A stretch of 64,000 nt of DNA, from positions 124,001 to 188,000 of the forward strand of contig NZ_QOHI01000007.1 of NCBI RefSeq assembly GCF_003319095.1. The letters run 5' to 3'. Both the position numbers and the translations under genes were made by a program. This document shows, piece after piece, positions 1 to 8,231 of this stretch (positions are counted from its first letter, which is position 1; the number at the start of each line of letters is the position of its first letter). The notes under the pieces were generated by a model. It was not told where the DNA came from. It did no database searches and saw only the letters and a program-made list of their open reading frames with translations. Source of the stretch: Blastococcus sp. TBT05-19 (GTDB lineage Bacteria > Actinomycetota > Actinomycetes > Mycobacteriales > Geodermatophilaceae).

Positions 1-1215
1 CTTCTCCGCCGCGGCCGGCTCGATCTCGACGTCGTCCACGAAGAGGAAGCGGAGCAGCCCGACCGCCTCGGACAGCACGACCATGCGCTCCTGGGCCAGC
101 GGCGCGATCGCGCGGAGCACCCGGTCCTGCTCCGGCGTCGGCGGGTCGGAGAGGACCCCCGCGGCGGCCAGGTACGGCACGACGCGGGACACGAACTCCT
201 CGACCGGCAGGGCGCGCAGGTGGGTGGCGTTGATCGCCTCGGCCTTCTTGAGGTCGAAACGGGCCGGGTTGGGGCTGACCCGCGTGACGTCGAAGGCGCC
301 GACCATCTCCTCCATCGAGAAGATGTCGCGGTCCTCGGCGATCGACCAGCCGAGCAGCGCCAGGTAGTTGGCGAACCCCTCGGGCAGGAAGCCGCGGTCG
401 CGGTAGACGTCCAGGTTGGACTGCGGATCGCGCTTGGAGAGCTTCTTGCTGCCCTCGCCGGTCACGTAGGGCAGGTGGCCGAAGCGCGGGGTGCCCTGGG
501 CGACGCCGATGTCGGTGAGCGCGCCGTAGAGGGCGAGCTGGCGCGGCGTGGAGGGCAGCAGGTCCTCCCCGCGCAGCACGTCGGTGATCCGCATGAGCGC
601 GTCGTCGACCGGGTTGACGAACGGGTAGAGCGGCGCGCCGTTGCCGCGCACGAGGACGAAGTCGGGCACCGACCCGGCGGCGAAGCGGATCTCGCCGCGC
701 ACGAGGTCGGTCCAGACGAGGTCCTCGTCGGGCATCTTCAGCCGCAGGACGGGCTGGCGGCCCTCGTCGCGGAAGGCGGACTTCTGCGCGTCGGTGAGGA
801 AGCGGTCGGCGTTGTCGTAGCCGAGCTTGGGGTCCTGGCCGGCCGCCCGGCGGCGGGCGTCGACCTCCTCGTTGGTCGAGAACGACTCGTAGGCGTGCCC
901 GGACTCGAGCAGCTTGGCCGCGACCTCGCGGTAGACGTCGGACCGTTCCGACTGCCGGTAGGGGCCGTAGGAGCCGCCCACCTCGGGGCCCTCGTCCCAC
1001 TCCAGGCCCATCCAGCGCAGGCAGTCCAGCAGGTGCCGGTAGGACTCCTCGGAGTCGCGGGCGGCGTCGGTGTCCTCGATCCGGAACACGAAGGTGCCGC
1101 CGGTGTGCCGTGCGTGCGCCCAGTTGAACAGCGCCGTCCGCATCAAGCCGACGTGCACCATCCCCGTCGGGGACGGGCAGAACCGGGTGCGCACGGCGGG
1201 AGCCGGTGCGGTCAC
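1..1215 (-). CDS. gltX: Glutamate--tRNA ligase, C-terminus cut by window edge
   Basis: Class I aminoacyl-tRNA synthetase that charges tRNA with glutamate in the cytoplasm. About 405 codons are visible; the family is usually 480-500 residues, so roughly the last 80-90 residues, part of the anticodon-binding domain, lie beyond position 1. Near the N-terminus is the Rossmann signature [10 protein letters not shown], the HIGH-motif equivalent, and near residue 257 the sequence KKLSKR is the KMSKS equivalent. The GTG start at 1213-1215 overlaps the TGA of the upstream FAH-family gene (GTGA), so the two are probably co-translated. Since gatCAB lies in the same window, this enzyme may be non-discriminating and also charge tRNA-Gln with glutamate; that is inference. 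The identity is secure. Confidence 0.95.
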   Translation of the reverse strand, partial: MTAPAPAVRTRFCPSPTGMVHVGLMRTALFNWAHARHTGGTFVFRIEDTDAARDSEESYRHLLDCLRWMGLEWDEGPEVGGSYGPYRQSERSDVYREVAAKLLESGHAYESFSTNEEVDARRRAAGQDPKLGYDNADRFLTDAQKSAFRDEGRQPVLRLKMPDEDLVWTDLVRGEIRFAAGSVPDFVLVRGNGAPLYPFVNPVDDALMRITDVLRGEDLLPSTPRQLALYGALTDIGVAQGTPRFGHLPYVTGEGSKKLSKRDPQSNLDVYRDRGFLPEGFANYLALLGWSIAEDRDIFSMEEMVGAFDVTRVSPNPARFDLKKAEAINATHLRALPVEEFVSRVVPYLAAAGVLSDPPTPEQDRVLRAIAPLAQERMVVLSEAVGLLRFLFVDDVEIEPAAAEK

Positions 1216-2024
1216 AGGCCACCGCCCGCGGTGGAGACGGCGTCGGCCGCGCTGACCGAGTTGGTCAGCGTGCCCAGGCCCTGGATCGTGCACTCGACCT
1301 GCTGGCCGGGGCGGATCGGGCCGACACCGGACGGGGTGCCGGTGAGCACGACGTCACCGGGCAGCAGCGTCATCACGCGGGAGATGTAGGAGATGAGGGT
1401 CGGGATGCCGAACAGCAGCTGGCTCGTGCGGCCCTGCTGGCGACGCTCGCCGTCCACGGTGCAGCCGATCTCGAGGTCGGAGGGGTCCAGCCCCAGCCCC
1501 GGGAGGTCGGTCTCGATCCACGGGCCCAGCGGGCAGAACGAGTCGAAGCCCTTGGCGCGGGTCCACTGGCCGTCGCCCTTCTGCATGTCCCGCTCGGTCA
1601 CGTCGTTGCCGATCGTGTAGCCGAACACGCTGCTCAGGGCCTGCTCGGGCGTCACGTTGCGGGCGCCGCGCGCGCCGATGACGACGGCCAGCTCCGACTC
1701 GTGGTGCACGTTGGTGCTGCCCGGCGGGATGCGGATGGCGTCACCGGGGCCGATCACCGACGTCGAGGGCTTGAGGAACAGCAGCGGCTCCTTCGGGGCG
1801 TCGCCGGTGTTCATCTCCTTCACGTGGTCGGCGTAGTTCTTGCCGACGCACACGACCTTGCTCGGCAGGATCGGCGAGAGCAGCCGGACGTCGGCCTGCG
1901 CGTAGCGCGTGCCGGTGAAGGAGATCTGGCCGAAGGGGTGGCCCTCGATCTGGGCGATCTGGCCGTCCCCGTCGAGAACTCCGAAGGACATGCCCTGAGG
2001 CGAGGCGAAACGGACGATGCGCAC
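1212..2024 (-). CDS. Fumarylacetoacetate hydrolase (FAH) family protein
   Basis: A 270-residue FAH-fold protein of the 2-hydroxyhepta-2,4-diene-1,7-dioate isomerase / acylpyruvase type. The metal-binding pattern is visible as [11 protein letters not shown] (the E-x-E ligands) and the downstream acidic residue in GNDVTERD; the C-terminal [13 protein letters not shown] is the family's conserved core strand and turn. Such enzymes hydrolyse C-C bonds in acylpyruvates or decarboxylate oxaloacetate; the substrate cannot be read from sequence. The GTG start at 2022-2024 is chosen because a TAACCT hexamer ends six bases upstream, predicting a leaderless mRNA. The stop overlaps the gltX start by four bases. 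An FAH-family gene next to gltX is also found in mycobacteria, as I recall. Confidence 0.9.
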   Translation of the reverse strand: MRIVRFASPQGMSFGVLDGDGQIAQIEGHPFGQISFTGTRYAQADVRLLSPILPSKVVCVGKNYADHVKEMNTGDAPKEPLLFLKPSTSVIGPGDAIRIPPGSTNVHHESELAVVIGARGARNVTPEQALSSVFGYTIGNDVTERDMQKGDGQWTRAKGFDSFCPLGPWIETDLPGLGLDPSDLEIGCTVDGERRQQGRTSQLLFGIPTLISYISRVMTLLPGDVVLTGTPSGVGPIRPGQQVECTIQGLGTLTNSVSAADAVSTAGGGL

Positions 2025-2036
2025 GAGCCGAGGTTA
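2025..2036 (-). promoter_or_regulatory. Leaderless promoter -10 of the FAH-gltX operon
   Basis: On the minus strand the hexamer TAACCT (2031-2036) ends six bases before the GTG of the FAH gene, so transcription probably begins at or next to the start codon. No clear -35 is visible. Confidence 0.55.
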
Positions 2037-2054
2037 GCCGCGCCCCGATCCGCG

Positions 2055-2066
2055 TACCTTCCCGCC
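2055..2066 (+). promoter_or_regulatory. Leaderless promoter -10 of the VOC gene
   Basis: TACCTT (2055-2060) is followed by six bases and the ATG at 2067. It faces away from the FAH promoter; the two -10 hexamers are only 18 bases apart. Confidence 0.55.
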
Positions 2067-2483
2067 ATGGCCTGCCAGCTCAGCGAGCTCGTCGTCGACT
2101 GCCGCGACCCGGAGGCGCTCGCCGCCTTCTGGGCCGCCGTCCTGGACTACCGGGTCCTGGGCCAGGAGGACGACGGCAGCGTCGAGATCGGGCCCGAGGC
2201 GGGCTTCGGCGGCCCGGCGCCGACGCTGGTGTTCGGCGCCGTCGCGCAGCCCACGCCCGGGAAGCTCCGCCTGCACATCGACGTGAACCCCACCGACCGC
2301 GACCAGGAGGCGGAGCTCGAGCGGCTCCTGTCCCTGGGCGCGCGGCCGGCCGACGTCGGGCAGACGGGCGACGAGGGGTGGTACGTCCTGCAGGACCCCG
2401 AGGGCAACGAGTTCTGCCTGCTCTCCACCCGGCTGCCCTCCGGGCAGCAACCGCGGCCAGGTGCCGTCCCCCCGTCGAGCTGA
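2067..2483 (+). CDS. VOC (glyoxalase/bleomycin-resistance) family protein
   Basis: A 138-residue protein with the vicinal-oxygen-chelate fold: an N-terminal half starting ACQLSELVVDCRDPEALAAF and a C-terminal half ending in VLQDPEGNEFCLL, the classic terminal VOC strand with its glutamate metal-ligand position. The related actinobacterial proteins are mostly uncharacterised; members of the superfamily act as lyases, dioxygenases or drug-binding proteins. ATG at 2067 is chosen over far upstream codons because homology begins there and TACCTT sits six bases before it. The gene is divergent from the FAH gene across only 42 bases. The specific function is unknown. Confidence 0.85.
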   Translation: MACQLSELVVDCRDPEALAAFWAAVLDYRVLGQEDDGSVEIGPEAGFGGPAPTLVFGAVAQPTPGKLRLHIDVNPTDRDQEAELERLLSLGARPADVGQTGDEGWYVLQDPEGNEFCLLSTRLPSGQQPRPGAVPPSS

Positions 2484-2496
2484 GCCGTCCGTCGTC

Positions 2497-2526
2497 CCTG
2501 CGCGGAGCCCTCCGGGCCCCACTCGG
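2497..2526 (+). repeat. 30-bp dispersed repeat, copy 1
   Basis: Thirty bases between the VOC and monooxygenase genes match positions 22282-22311 at 29 of 30 positions on the same strand; the single difference is G here versus A there at repeat position 11. This copy does not form the long stem seen at the second copy. Confidence 0.8.
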
Positions 2527-2550
2527 GACGACCGAGCAGAATGGACCCCC

Positions 2551-2876
2551 ATGATCCTCATCGTCGTGAAGATGCCCGTCCGTCCCGAGCGCGCCGACGA
2601 GTGGGCCGGCCTGGCCGCCGACTACGCCCGGTCGGTGAACGCCGAGGAGGGCAGCCTGTTCTTCGAGTGGTCCCGGAGCGTCGAGGAGCCCGACACCTGG
2701 ATCTGCATCGAGGGCTTCCGCGACTCCGACGCGGGCGCGGCGCACGTGGGCACCGACGCGTTCAAGCGCTTCGTCGAGCAGGCACCGGACCTCGTCTCCG
2801 CGCAGCCGCAGATCATCTACGTCGACTCGCCCGAGGTTCCCGGCTGGGGCCCGATGGGCGAGATCCAGCCCGCTGA
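2551..2876 (+). CDS. Antibiotic biosynthesis monooxygenase (ABM) family, 3' end apparently frameshifted
   Basis: The first ~108 residues (MILIVVKMPVRPERADEW... to ...GWGPMGEIQP) are a typical small ABM/YgiN-like quinol monooxygenase: a ferredoxin-like fold with the FFEWSRS strand and a C-terminal strand near IIYVDSP. Such proteins end just after this point, but the reading frame here has no stop and stays open to 3636 through the amidotransferase gene in the wrong frame, giving an arginine/proline/glycine-rich nonsense tail. Adding one base to the CCC at 2869-2871 would give a Q-P-R ending with TGA at 2874-2876, so I place the end there. The cause is either a sequencing or assembly error or a real mutation. 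The function as a monooxygenase is by family only. Confidence 0.7.
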
Positions 2877-3625
2877 ACGCCGTCGCCGGCCGGTCGGGCC
2901 GGCCGTTCCTGCTGCTGTCGTCCCGCCCCGAGGACGCCGCGGCCGACCAGGAGCTCGCGTCGTTCCTCCAGGTCACCGGGCTACCCCCGGGCCGGCTGCA
3001 CCGGATCCGGATGGAGGCCGGGCCGCTGCCCTCGCTGGACCTGGACGACTACGCGGGCCTGGTGCTCGGGGGCAGCCCGTTCAACTCCAGCGATCCGCCG
3101 GAGGAGAAGTCGCCGGTCCAGCTGCGGGTGGAGCGCGAGGTGGCGGCGCTGCTCGACGAGGTGGTGGCGCGCGACCTCCCGTTCCTCGGCGCCTGCTACG
3201 GCATCGGCACGCTGGTCACCCACCAGGGCGGCACGGTCGACCGCACGTACGCGGAGCCGATCTCGGCCGTCGAGGTGAGCCTCACCGCGGAGGGACGGCG
3301 GGACCCGCTCCTGTCCGGCGTGCCCGAGCGGTTCGACGCCTTCGTCGGGCACAAGGAGGCCTGCCGGGTGCTCCCGCCCGGGGCGGTGCTGCTCGCGTCG
3401 TCGCCGACCTGCCCGGTCCAGATGTTCCGGGTGCGCCGGAACGTCTACGCCACCCAGTTCCACCCCGAGCTCGACGTCGACGGCCTGGTGGCGAGGGCGC
3501 GGATCTACCAGCACGCCGGGTACTTCCCGCCGGGCGAGCTGGACGACGTGATCGCCCGGGTCGCCGCCGCGGCGGTCACCGAGCCGGCGCGGGTCCTGTC
3601 GAACTTTGTCCGCCGCTACGGCTGA
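2873..3625 (+). CDS. Class I glutamine amidotransferase-like protein
   Basis: A GMP-synthase-like GATase domain of about 250 residues. The nucleophile elbow is FLGACYGIGTLV (Cys) and the distal catalytic pair lies in QFHPELDVDG (His, Glu), so the triad is intact. The likely partner or acceptor is unknown; free-standing homologues are often called glutamine amidotransferase or GMP synthase-like. The first ATG is at 3011, but the frame is clearly coding upstream (RPFLLLSSRPEDAAADQE, typical of the family N-terminus) and contains no ATG, GTG or TTG there. The best candidate is CTG at 2873, which would overlap the expected monooxygenase stop as CTGA. The 3' end overlaps the convergent cimA by 50 bases. 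Confidence 0.75.
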   Translation: MNAVAGRSGRPFLLLSSRPEDAAADQELASFLQVTGLPPGRLHRIRMEAGPLPSLDLDDYAGLVLGGSPFNSSDPPEEKSPVQLRVEREVAALLDEVVARDLPFLGACYGIGTLVTHQGGTVDRTYAEPISAVEVSLTAEGRRDPLLSGVPERFDAFVGHKEACRVLPPGAVLLASSPTCPVQMFRVRRNVYATQFHPELDVDGLVARARIYQHAGYFPPGELDDVIARVAAAAVTEPARVLSNFVRRYG

Positions 3626-5204
3626 GGACGGCGTAGCTGAGCGCGTCGACCAGCGCGTGCCAGGACGCCTCGACCACGTTCGCGTGCACGCCGACCGTGG
3701 TCCACTCCCCCACGCCGTCGGTGGTGTCGATCAGGACCCGCGTGGTGGCGCTCGTGCCACCGCGCCAGCCCAGGATGCGGACCTTGTAGTCGGCCAGCGA
3801 GACGCCGGCCAGCTGCGGGTAGCGGCCCACCAGCGCCTGGCGCAGCGCGTTGTCGAGCGCGTTGACCGGGCCGTTGCCCTCGCCGGTGCTGATGACGCGT
3901 TCCGTCGTCCCGTCGGGGTTGGGCAGGTGCACCTTGACCGTCGCCTCGCTGACCACGACGCCGTTGCCCCAGTGCTCGACGGAGGTCCGGTAGCTCTCCA
4001 GCTCGAACAGCGGGGCCGGGGCGTCGGGCAGCTGGGCGCGCAGGAGGAGCTCGAAGGAGGCGTCGGCGGCCTCGAACGACCAGCCGTCGGCCTCGAGCAC
4101 CTTGACCTGGTCGACGACCCGGCCGATGGCGTCGGAGTGACCGTCGAGGTCGACGCCGAGCTCGCGGCCCTTCAGCTCGACGGAGGCCCGGCCGGCCATC
4201 TCGGTGACCAGGATGCGCATGTCGTTGCCGACGACGGTCGGGTCGAGGTGGTTGTAGAGCTCCGGGCTCACCTTGATGGCGCTGGCGTGCAGCCCGGCCT
4301 TGTGCGCGAACGCCGACGCCCCGACGAAGGGCTGGTGGTCGTCGGGGGCGATGTTGGCGAGCTCCGCGATCGCGTGGCTCACCCGCTGCAGCTCGGGCAG
4401 GCACTCGGCCGGCACCGCCGGGATGCCCATCTTCGTGACCAGGTTGGCCACGAGCACGAACGTGTCGGCGTTGCCGGCCCGCTCGCCGTAGCCGTTCGCC
4501 GTCCCCTGCACGTGCGTGACCCCGGCCTCGACGGCGGCGAGGGTGTTGGCGACCGCGCAGCCGGTGTCGTCCTGGCAGTGGATGCCGAGCTTCCCGCCCA
4601 CCCGCGACCGCACGTCGGCCACGACCCGGCCGACGCCCATCGGCAGCATCCCGCCGTTGGTGTCGCACAGGACGCCGACCTCCGCGCCGGCCGCGAACGC
4701 CGTCTCCAGCACCCGGACGCCGTAGCCGGGGTCGGCGGCGTACCCGTCGAAGAAGTGCTCGCAGTCGACGAACACGCGGCGGCCGTGCGCCACGAGGAAC
4801 GCGACGGTGTCGGCCACCATCGCCAGGTTCTCCTCCGGGGTGGTCCGCAGCGCGTCGCGCACGTGGCGGACGTCGGACTTGGCGACCAGGCAGACCACCG
4901 GCGTCCCGGCGTCCAGCAACGCCCGCACCTGCAGGTCGTCCTCGACCCGGACGCCGGCCTTCCGGGTCGCGCCGAACGCGACCAGCTGGGCGTGCCGCAG
5001 CTTGAGCTCGGTGCGCGCCCGGGCGAAGAACTCGGTGTCCTTGGGGAGCGCCCCCGGCCAGCCGCCCTCGATGAACCCGACCCCGATCTCGTCCAGCAGG
5101 CGGGCGACCGCGAGCTTGTCGGCGACCGAGTAGCTGATGCCCTCGCGCTGGGCGCCGTCGCGCAGCGTGGTGTCGAAGACGTGGAAGTCGGTGTCGCTGG
5201 GCAC
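3576..5204 (-). CDS. cimA: (R)-citramalate synthase
   Basis: A 542-residue LeuA-superfamily enzyme condensing pyruvate and acetyl-CoA to citramalate, the entry step of the threonine-independent isoleucine route. The N-terminal TIM barrel opens with FDTTLRDGAQREGISYS (catalytic Arg-Asp); metal-site motif GIHCQDDTGCAVAN and GTANGYGERAGNAD follow; the C-terminal regulatory domain (from about residue 400) is the LeuA-type allosteric fold that senses the end product. The usual HxH metal motif reads H-C-Q here. GTG at 5202-5204 has GAGGAG six bases upstream. An Ile-Ile-Ile leader peptide and terminator precede it, supporting isoleucine control and favouring citramalate over isopropylmalate synthase. 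leuB lies directly upstream on the same strand. Confidence 0.9.
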   Translation of the reverse strand: MPSDTDFHVFDTTLRDGAQREGISYSVADKLAVARLLDEIGVGFIEGGWPGALPKDTEFFARARTELKLRHAQLVAFGATRKAGVRVEDDLQVRALLDAGTPVVCLVAKSDVRHVRDALRTTPEENLAMVADTVAFLVAHGRRVFVDCEHFFDGYAADPGYGVRVLETAFAAGAEVGVLCDTNGGMLPMGVGRVVADVRSRVGGKLGIHCQDDTGCAVANTLAAVEAGVTHVQGTANGYGERAGNADTFVLVANLVTKMGIPAVPAECLPELQRVSHAIAELANIAPDDHQPFVGASAFAHKAGLHASAIKVSPELYNHLDPTVVGNDMRILVTEMAGRASVELKGRELGVDLDGHSDAIGRVVDQVKVLEADGWSFEAADASFELLLRAQLPDAPAPLFELESYRTSVEHWGNGVVVSEATVKVHLPNPDGTTERVISTGEGNGPVNALDNALRQALVGRYPQLAGVSLADYKVRILGWRGGTSATTRVLIDTTDGVGEWTTVGVHANVVEASWHALVDALSYAVLSRSGGQSSTGPAPAR

Positions 5205-5244
5205 GAGGTGCTCCTCGGTTCGGGTGGACGGCGTCCCGGAAACG

Positions 5245-5271
5245 AAAAAGACCCCCCGGGTACGGGAGGTC
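5245..5271 (-). terminator. Attenuator terminator before cimA
   Basis: On the minus strand a stem of nine positions (5250-5258 with 5263-5271, one mismatch, four-base loop) is followed by five U residues (5245-5249). It lies between the leader peptide and the cimA ribosome-binding site, so it would stop transcription before cimA when isoleucyl-tRNA is plentiful. Confidence 0.75.
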
Positions 5272-5272
5272 G

Positions 5273-5299
5273 GCGCGCAGTCGGAGGGTGACTGCGCGC
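5273..5299 (-). promoter_or_regulatory. Attenuator upstream hairpin, overlapping the leader stop codon
   Basis: A perfect 10-bp stem (5273-5282 with 5290-5299, seven-base loop) begins at the last base of the leader-peptide TAG. Ribosome position on the leader would decide whether it forms. Its position between leader and terminator fits the role of a pause or antiterminator element; the exact competing pairing was not modelled. Confidence 0.6.
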
Positions 5300-5331
5300 T
5301 AGGCGATGATGATCGAGCGGTGGGGGGTCAT
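5299..5331 (-). CDS. Isoleucine leader peptide of cimA (10 residues)
   Basis: ATG at 5329-5331 opens a ten-codon frame, MTPHRSIIIA, ending in TAG. Three consecutive ATC isoleucine codons followed within a few bases by two hairpins, the second with a U tract, is the signature of ribosome-mediated transcription attenuation. Stalling on ATC codons when isoleucyl-tRNA is scarce would let transcription continue into cimA. The peptide itself has no expected function. No strong Shine-Dalgarno sequence is present (GGGCGGCG lies directly upstream). Confidence 0.75.
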   Translation of the reverse strand: MTPHRSIIIA

Positions 5332-5448
5332 CGCCGCCCAGTGAAGCACGTCCGCTCACCGGATGGAACGGACCGTCCACATGATGGGACGGCGGCCGGC
5401 AGCCCCGGCGGCGGTTCCGGCTCGGGGGCCCGAGCCGGAACCGCCCGC

Positions 5449-6468
5449 CTAGCCGGCGAGGGCCGCGAGCCGGTCCCCGACGTCGGTGGTGCGGATGGGC
5501 GCCCGCGGGTCGCGGGTGGAGAGGTCGAAGGCGACGGCCGCGTCGACCTTGCGCGCCTGCTCGGTGCGGCCCAGGTGCTGCAGCAGCAGCCCGACCGACA
5601 GCACGGTGGCCGTCGGGTCCGCCACGCCCTGACCGGCGATGTCGGGTGCGGAGCCGTGCACCGGCTCGAACATGCTGGGGTTGGTGCCCGAGGCGTCGAG
5701 GTTGCCGCTGGCCGCCAGCCCGATGCCCCCGGTCACGGCCGCGGCGACGTCGGTGACGATGTCGCCGAACAGGTTGTCGGTGACGATGACGTCGTACCGG
5801 CCGGGGTCGGTGATGAAGAACATCGAGGCGGCGTCCACGTGCTGGTAGGCGACGGTGACCTCGGGGAACTCCACCGCCACCTCCTCCACGATCCGCGACC
5901 AGAGGCCGCCGGCGTGGGTGAGCACGTTGGTCTTGTGGATCAGCGTGAGGTGCTTGCGCGGGCGGGCGGTGGCCCGCTCGAAGGCGTACCGGACGACCCG
6001 CTCGACGCCGAAGGCGGTGTTGAGGCTGACCTCGGTCGCCACCTCCTGCGGGGTGTCCTTGCGCAGGACGCCGCCGTTGCCGACGTAGGGGCCCTCGGTG
6101 CCCTCGCGGACGCACAGCATGTCGATCGGGCCGGGCGAGGCCAGCGGGCTGCGCACGCCGTCGAACAGCCGGGCCGGCCGCAGGTTGACGTGGTGGTCCA
6201 GCTCGAAGCGCAGCCGCAGCAGCAGGCCGCGCTCGAGGATGCCCGGCGGCACGCCCGGGTCCCCGATGGCGCCGAGCAGGATCGCGTCGTGCTGGCGCAG
6301 CTCGTCGAGCACCGTGTCGGGCAGCAGCTCCCCCGTGCGCTGCCAGCGTGCGGCACCGAGGTCGTAGGGGGTGGTCTCCAGGTCGGGGGCGACCGCGCGC
6401 AGGACCTTGAGCCCCTCCGCCACCACCTCGGGACCGATGCCGTCTCCAGGGATCACAGCCAGGCGCAT
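5449..6468 (-). CDS. leuB: 3-isopropylmalate dehydrogenase
   Basis: A 339-residue NAD-dependent decarboxylating dehydrogenase of leucine synthesis that can also act on the citramalate-derived methylmalate for isoleucine. The N-terminus [14 protein letters not shown] is the family opening; the substrate-binding arginines lie in [11 protein letters not shown] and [19 protein letters not shown] holds the metal-binding aspartates; HGSAPDIAG marks NAD binding and favours NAD over NADP. ATG at 6466-6468; a TAGGGT hexamer ends eight bases upstream, so the 5' leader is absent or two bases long. Length is normal. serA lies immediately upstream (16-base gap) and cimA downstream beyond the attenuator. 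Confidence 0.96.
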   Translation of the reverse strand: MRLAVIPGDGIGPEVVAEGLKVLRAVAPDLETTPYDLGAARWQRTGELLPDTVLDELRQHDAILLGAIGDPGVPPGILERGLLLRLRFELDHHVNLRPARLFDGVRSPLASPGPIDMLCVREGTEGPYVGNGGVLRKDTPQEVATEVSLNTAFGVERVVRYAFERATARPRKHLTLIHKTNVLTHAGGLWSRIVEEVAVEFPEVTVAYQHVDAASMFFITDPGRYDVIVTDNLFGDIVTDVAAAVTGGIGLAASGNLDASGTNPSMFEPVHGSAPDIAGQGVADPTATVLSVGLLLQHLGRTEQARKVDAAVAFDLSTRDPRAPIRTTDVGDRLAALAG

Positions 6469-6482
6469 GGGAGGGAACCCTA
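6469..6482 (-). promoter_or_regulatory. Promoter -10 of leuB
   Basis: TAGGGT (6477-6482, minus strand) lies in the short serA-leuB gap with eight bases before the ATG, so leuB can be transcribed independently of serA with almost no leader. Confidence 0.45.
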
Positions 6483-6484
6483 GG

Positions 6485-8086
6485 TCAGAGAGTTGTCAGG
6501 TCGGCCGCCCGGGCCGCCCGCGCGCCGATGCGGGCGGCGATCGCCTCGAGCATCTCGGGGGTCACCGGGCTGTCGACGGTGACGGCCATGAGCGCCTCGC
6601 CGCCCTCGCTCGTCCGGCTGACCTGCGCACCGGCGATGTTGATCCCGGCCTCGCCCAGGGCCGCGCCGACGGCGCCGACGACGCCCGGCCGGTCGGCGTA
6701 GGTGAAGAAGAGCAGGTGACCCGAGGCCGCCAGGTCGATCTCGAAACCCGCGACCTCGGTCAGCCGGGGCACCTGGTTCTTGCCGAACAACGTGCCGGAG
6801 ACCGCGACCGGCCGGCCGTCGGCCATGGCGCCGCGCAGGGTGACCAGGTTCCGGTAGGTCGGGCTCTCCGGGTCGGTGGTCAGCGCGACGTCGAGCCCGC
6901 GCTGCTCGGCGAACAGCGGCGCGTTGACGTAGGTGACCTGCTCCTCGACGACGTCGGAGAACACCCCCTTGAGCGCCGCCAGCTGCAGCACCGAGGCGTC
7001 GAACTCGGCGAGCTTGCCGCGCACGTCGACGGTGACCGACTGGGCCAGCCCGCCGGCGACCGCGGTGAACACCCGGCCGAGCTTCTCGGCCAGCGGCAGA
7101 CCCGGGCGCACGTCCTCGGCGACGACGCCACCGGCCTGGACGTTGACCGCGTCGGGCACGAACTCGCCCTGCAGCGCCAGCCGCACCGAACGGGCGACGG
7201 CGGCACCGGCCTTGTCCTGCGCCTCGGTGGTGGAGGCGCCCAGGTGCGGGGTGACGACGGTGTTCGGGAGGCCGAACAGCGGGCTGTCGGTGCAGGGCTC
7301 CGTGGCGTAGACGTCGATGCCCGCCGCACCCACCTGGCCCGACCGCAGCGCCTCGGCCAGGGCCGCCTCGTCGACCAGGCCACCGCGGGCGGCGTTGACG
7401 ATGATCACGCCGCGCTTGGTGGTGGCGAGCTCCGCGGCGCCGATGAGACCGAGCGTCTCCGGCGTCCTGGGCAGGTGGATGGTGATGAAGTCGGCCTGCT
7501 GCAGCAGCTCCTCCAGCGACACCATCCGCACGCCCAGCTGCGCCGCCCGGCCCGGCTGGATGTAGGGGTCGTAGGCGATCAGCTCGACGTCGAAGGCGGC
7601 CAGGCGCTGCGCCACCAGCTGGCCGATGCGGCCGAGGCCGACCACGCCGACGGTCTTCTCGGTGACCTCGACGCCGGTGAACCTGGACCGGGCCCACGTG
7701 CCCTCGCGCAGCGAGGCGTCGGCCGCGGGGATGTGCCGGGCAGCGGACAGCAGCAGGGCGACCGCGTGCTCGGCGGCGCTCACGATGTTCGAGGTCGGTG
7801 CGTTCACGACCATGACGCCGCGCTCGGTGGCGGCCGGGACGTCGACGTTGTCCAGCCCGATGCCGGCCCGGGCGACGACCTCGAGGTTCGGCGCCGCGGC
7901 GAGGGCCTCCGCGTCGATCCGGGTCGCGCTGCGGATCATCACCGCCGCCGCCTCGGCGAGCGCCGGGAGCAGCGCGGCCCGGTCGGCACCGTCGACGTGG
8001 CGGATCTCGACGTCGGTCCCGAGCACCTCCAGGACGCTGGGCGCGAGCTCTTCGGCGATCAGGACGACGGGCGCGGTCGTGGTCAC
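6485..8086 (-). CDS. serA: D-3-phosphoglycerate dehydrogenase, long ACT type
   Basis: A 533-residue enzyme oxidising 3-phosphoglycerate to 3-phosphohydroxypyruvate, the first step of serine synthesis. Domains in order: split substrate-binding domain, Rossmann NAD domain ([17 protein letters not shown] near residue 145), catalytic Arg ([12 protein letters not shown]), Glu and His ([12 protein letters not shown]), then the intervening ASB domain and a C-terminal ACT domain ([18 protein letters not shown]) for serine feedback. Length matches the mycobacterial SerA1 type. An upstream ATG would add 62 nonsense residues; GTG at 8084-8086 is chosen because homology starts there and TAGGCT ends seven bases before it. 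Confidence 0.96.
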   Translation of the reverse strand: MTTTAPVVLIAEELAPSVLEVLGTDVEIRHVDGADRAALLPALAEAAAVMIRSATRIDAEALAAAPNLEVVARAGIGLDNVDVPAATERGVMVVNAPTSNIVSAAEHAVALLLSAARHIPAADASLREGTWARSRFTGVEVTEKTVGVVGLGRIGQLVAQRLAAFDVELIAYDPYIQPGRAAQLGVRMVSLEELLQQADFITIHLPRTPETLGLIGAAELATTKRGVIIVNAARGGLVDEAALAEALRSGQVGAAGIDVYATEPCTDSPLFGLPNTVVTPHLGASTTEAQDKAGAAVARSVRLALQGEFVPDAVNVQAGGVVAEDVRPGLPLAEKLGRVFTAVAGGLAQSVTVDVRGKLAEFDASVLQLAALKGVFSDVVEEQVTYVNAPLFAEQRGLDVALTTDPESPTYRNLVTLRGAMADGRPVAVSGTLFGKNQVPRLTEVAGFEIDLAASGHLLFFTYADRPGVVGAVGAALGEAGINIAGAQVSRTSEGGEALMAVTVDSPVTPEMLEAIAARIGARAARAADLTTL

Positions 8087-8099
8087 GGGAACCAGCCTA
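8087..8099 (-). promoter_or_regulatory. Leaderless promoter -10 of serA
   Basis: TAGGCT (8094-8099, minus strand) followed by seven bases and the serA GTG. Confidence 0.55.
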
Positions 8100-8185
8100 G
8101 GGACGGCGGACCCACCGGGGCGGCGTGCCCTCGGAGGTGGAACCCGGCCGGTCGGCTTGCCCGTCCTCGACCGCCCCGGACATGC

Positions 8186-8200
8186 TGCAGATCTTCTGCA
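8186..8200. promoter_or_regulatory. Inverted repeat between serA and the Q-rich gene
   Basis: TGCAGA-TCT-TCTGCA is a perfect six-base inverted repeat with a three-base spacer, 31 bases before the start of the divergent membrane gene. It may be an operator; no regulator is identified. Confidence 0.3.
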
Positions 8201-8231
8201 CCGGCGGACCCGGTGCCGACCGGAGGGAACC

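Noticed and set aside
3576-5204. Assignment of the cimA gene as leuA (2-isopropylmalate synthase)
   Set aside because: The N-terminal motif and overall length fit the CimA subgroup, and the leader peptide codes for Ile rather than Leu. The similarity between the two families means it is not fully excluded.
3606-5291. Long plus-strand open frame opposite cimA
   Set aside because: Its translation is low-complexity Val/Asp/Gly/Arg-rich without family motifs; the opposite strand encodes a complete CimA. Such mirror frames are expected at this GC content. The same applies to long frames opposite ilvB, glgP and glgB.
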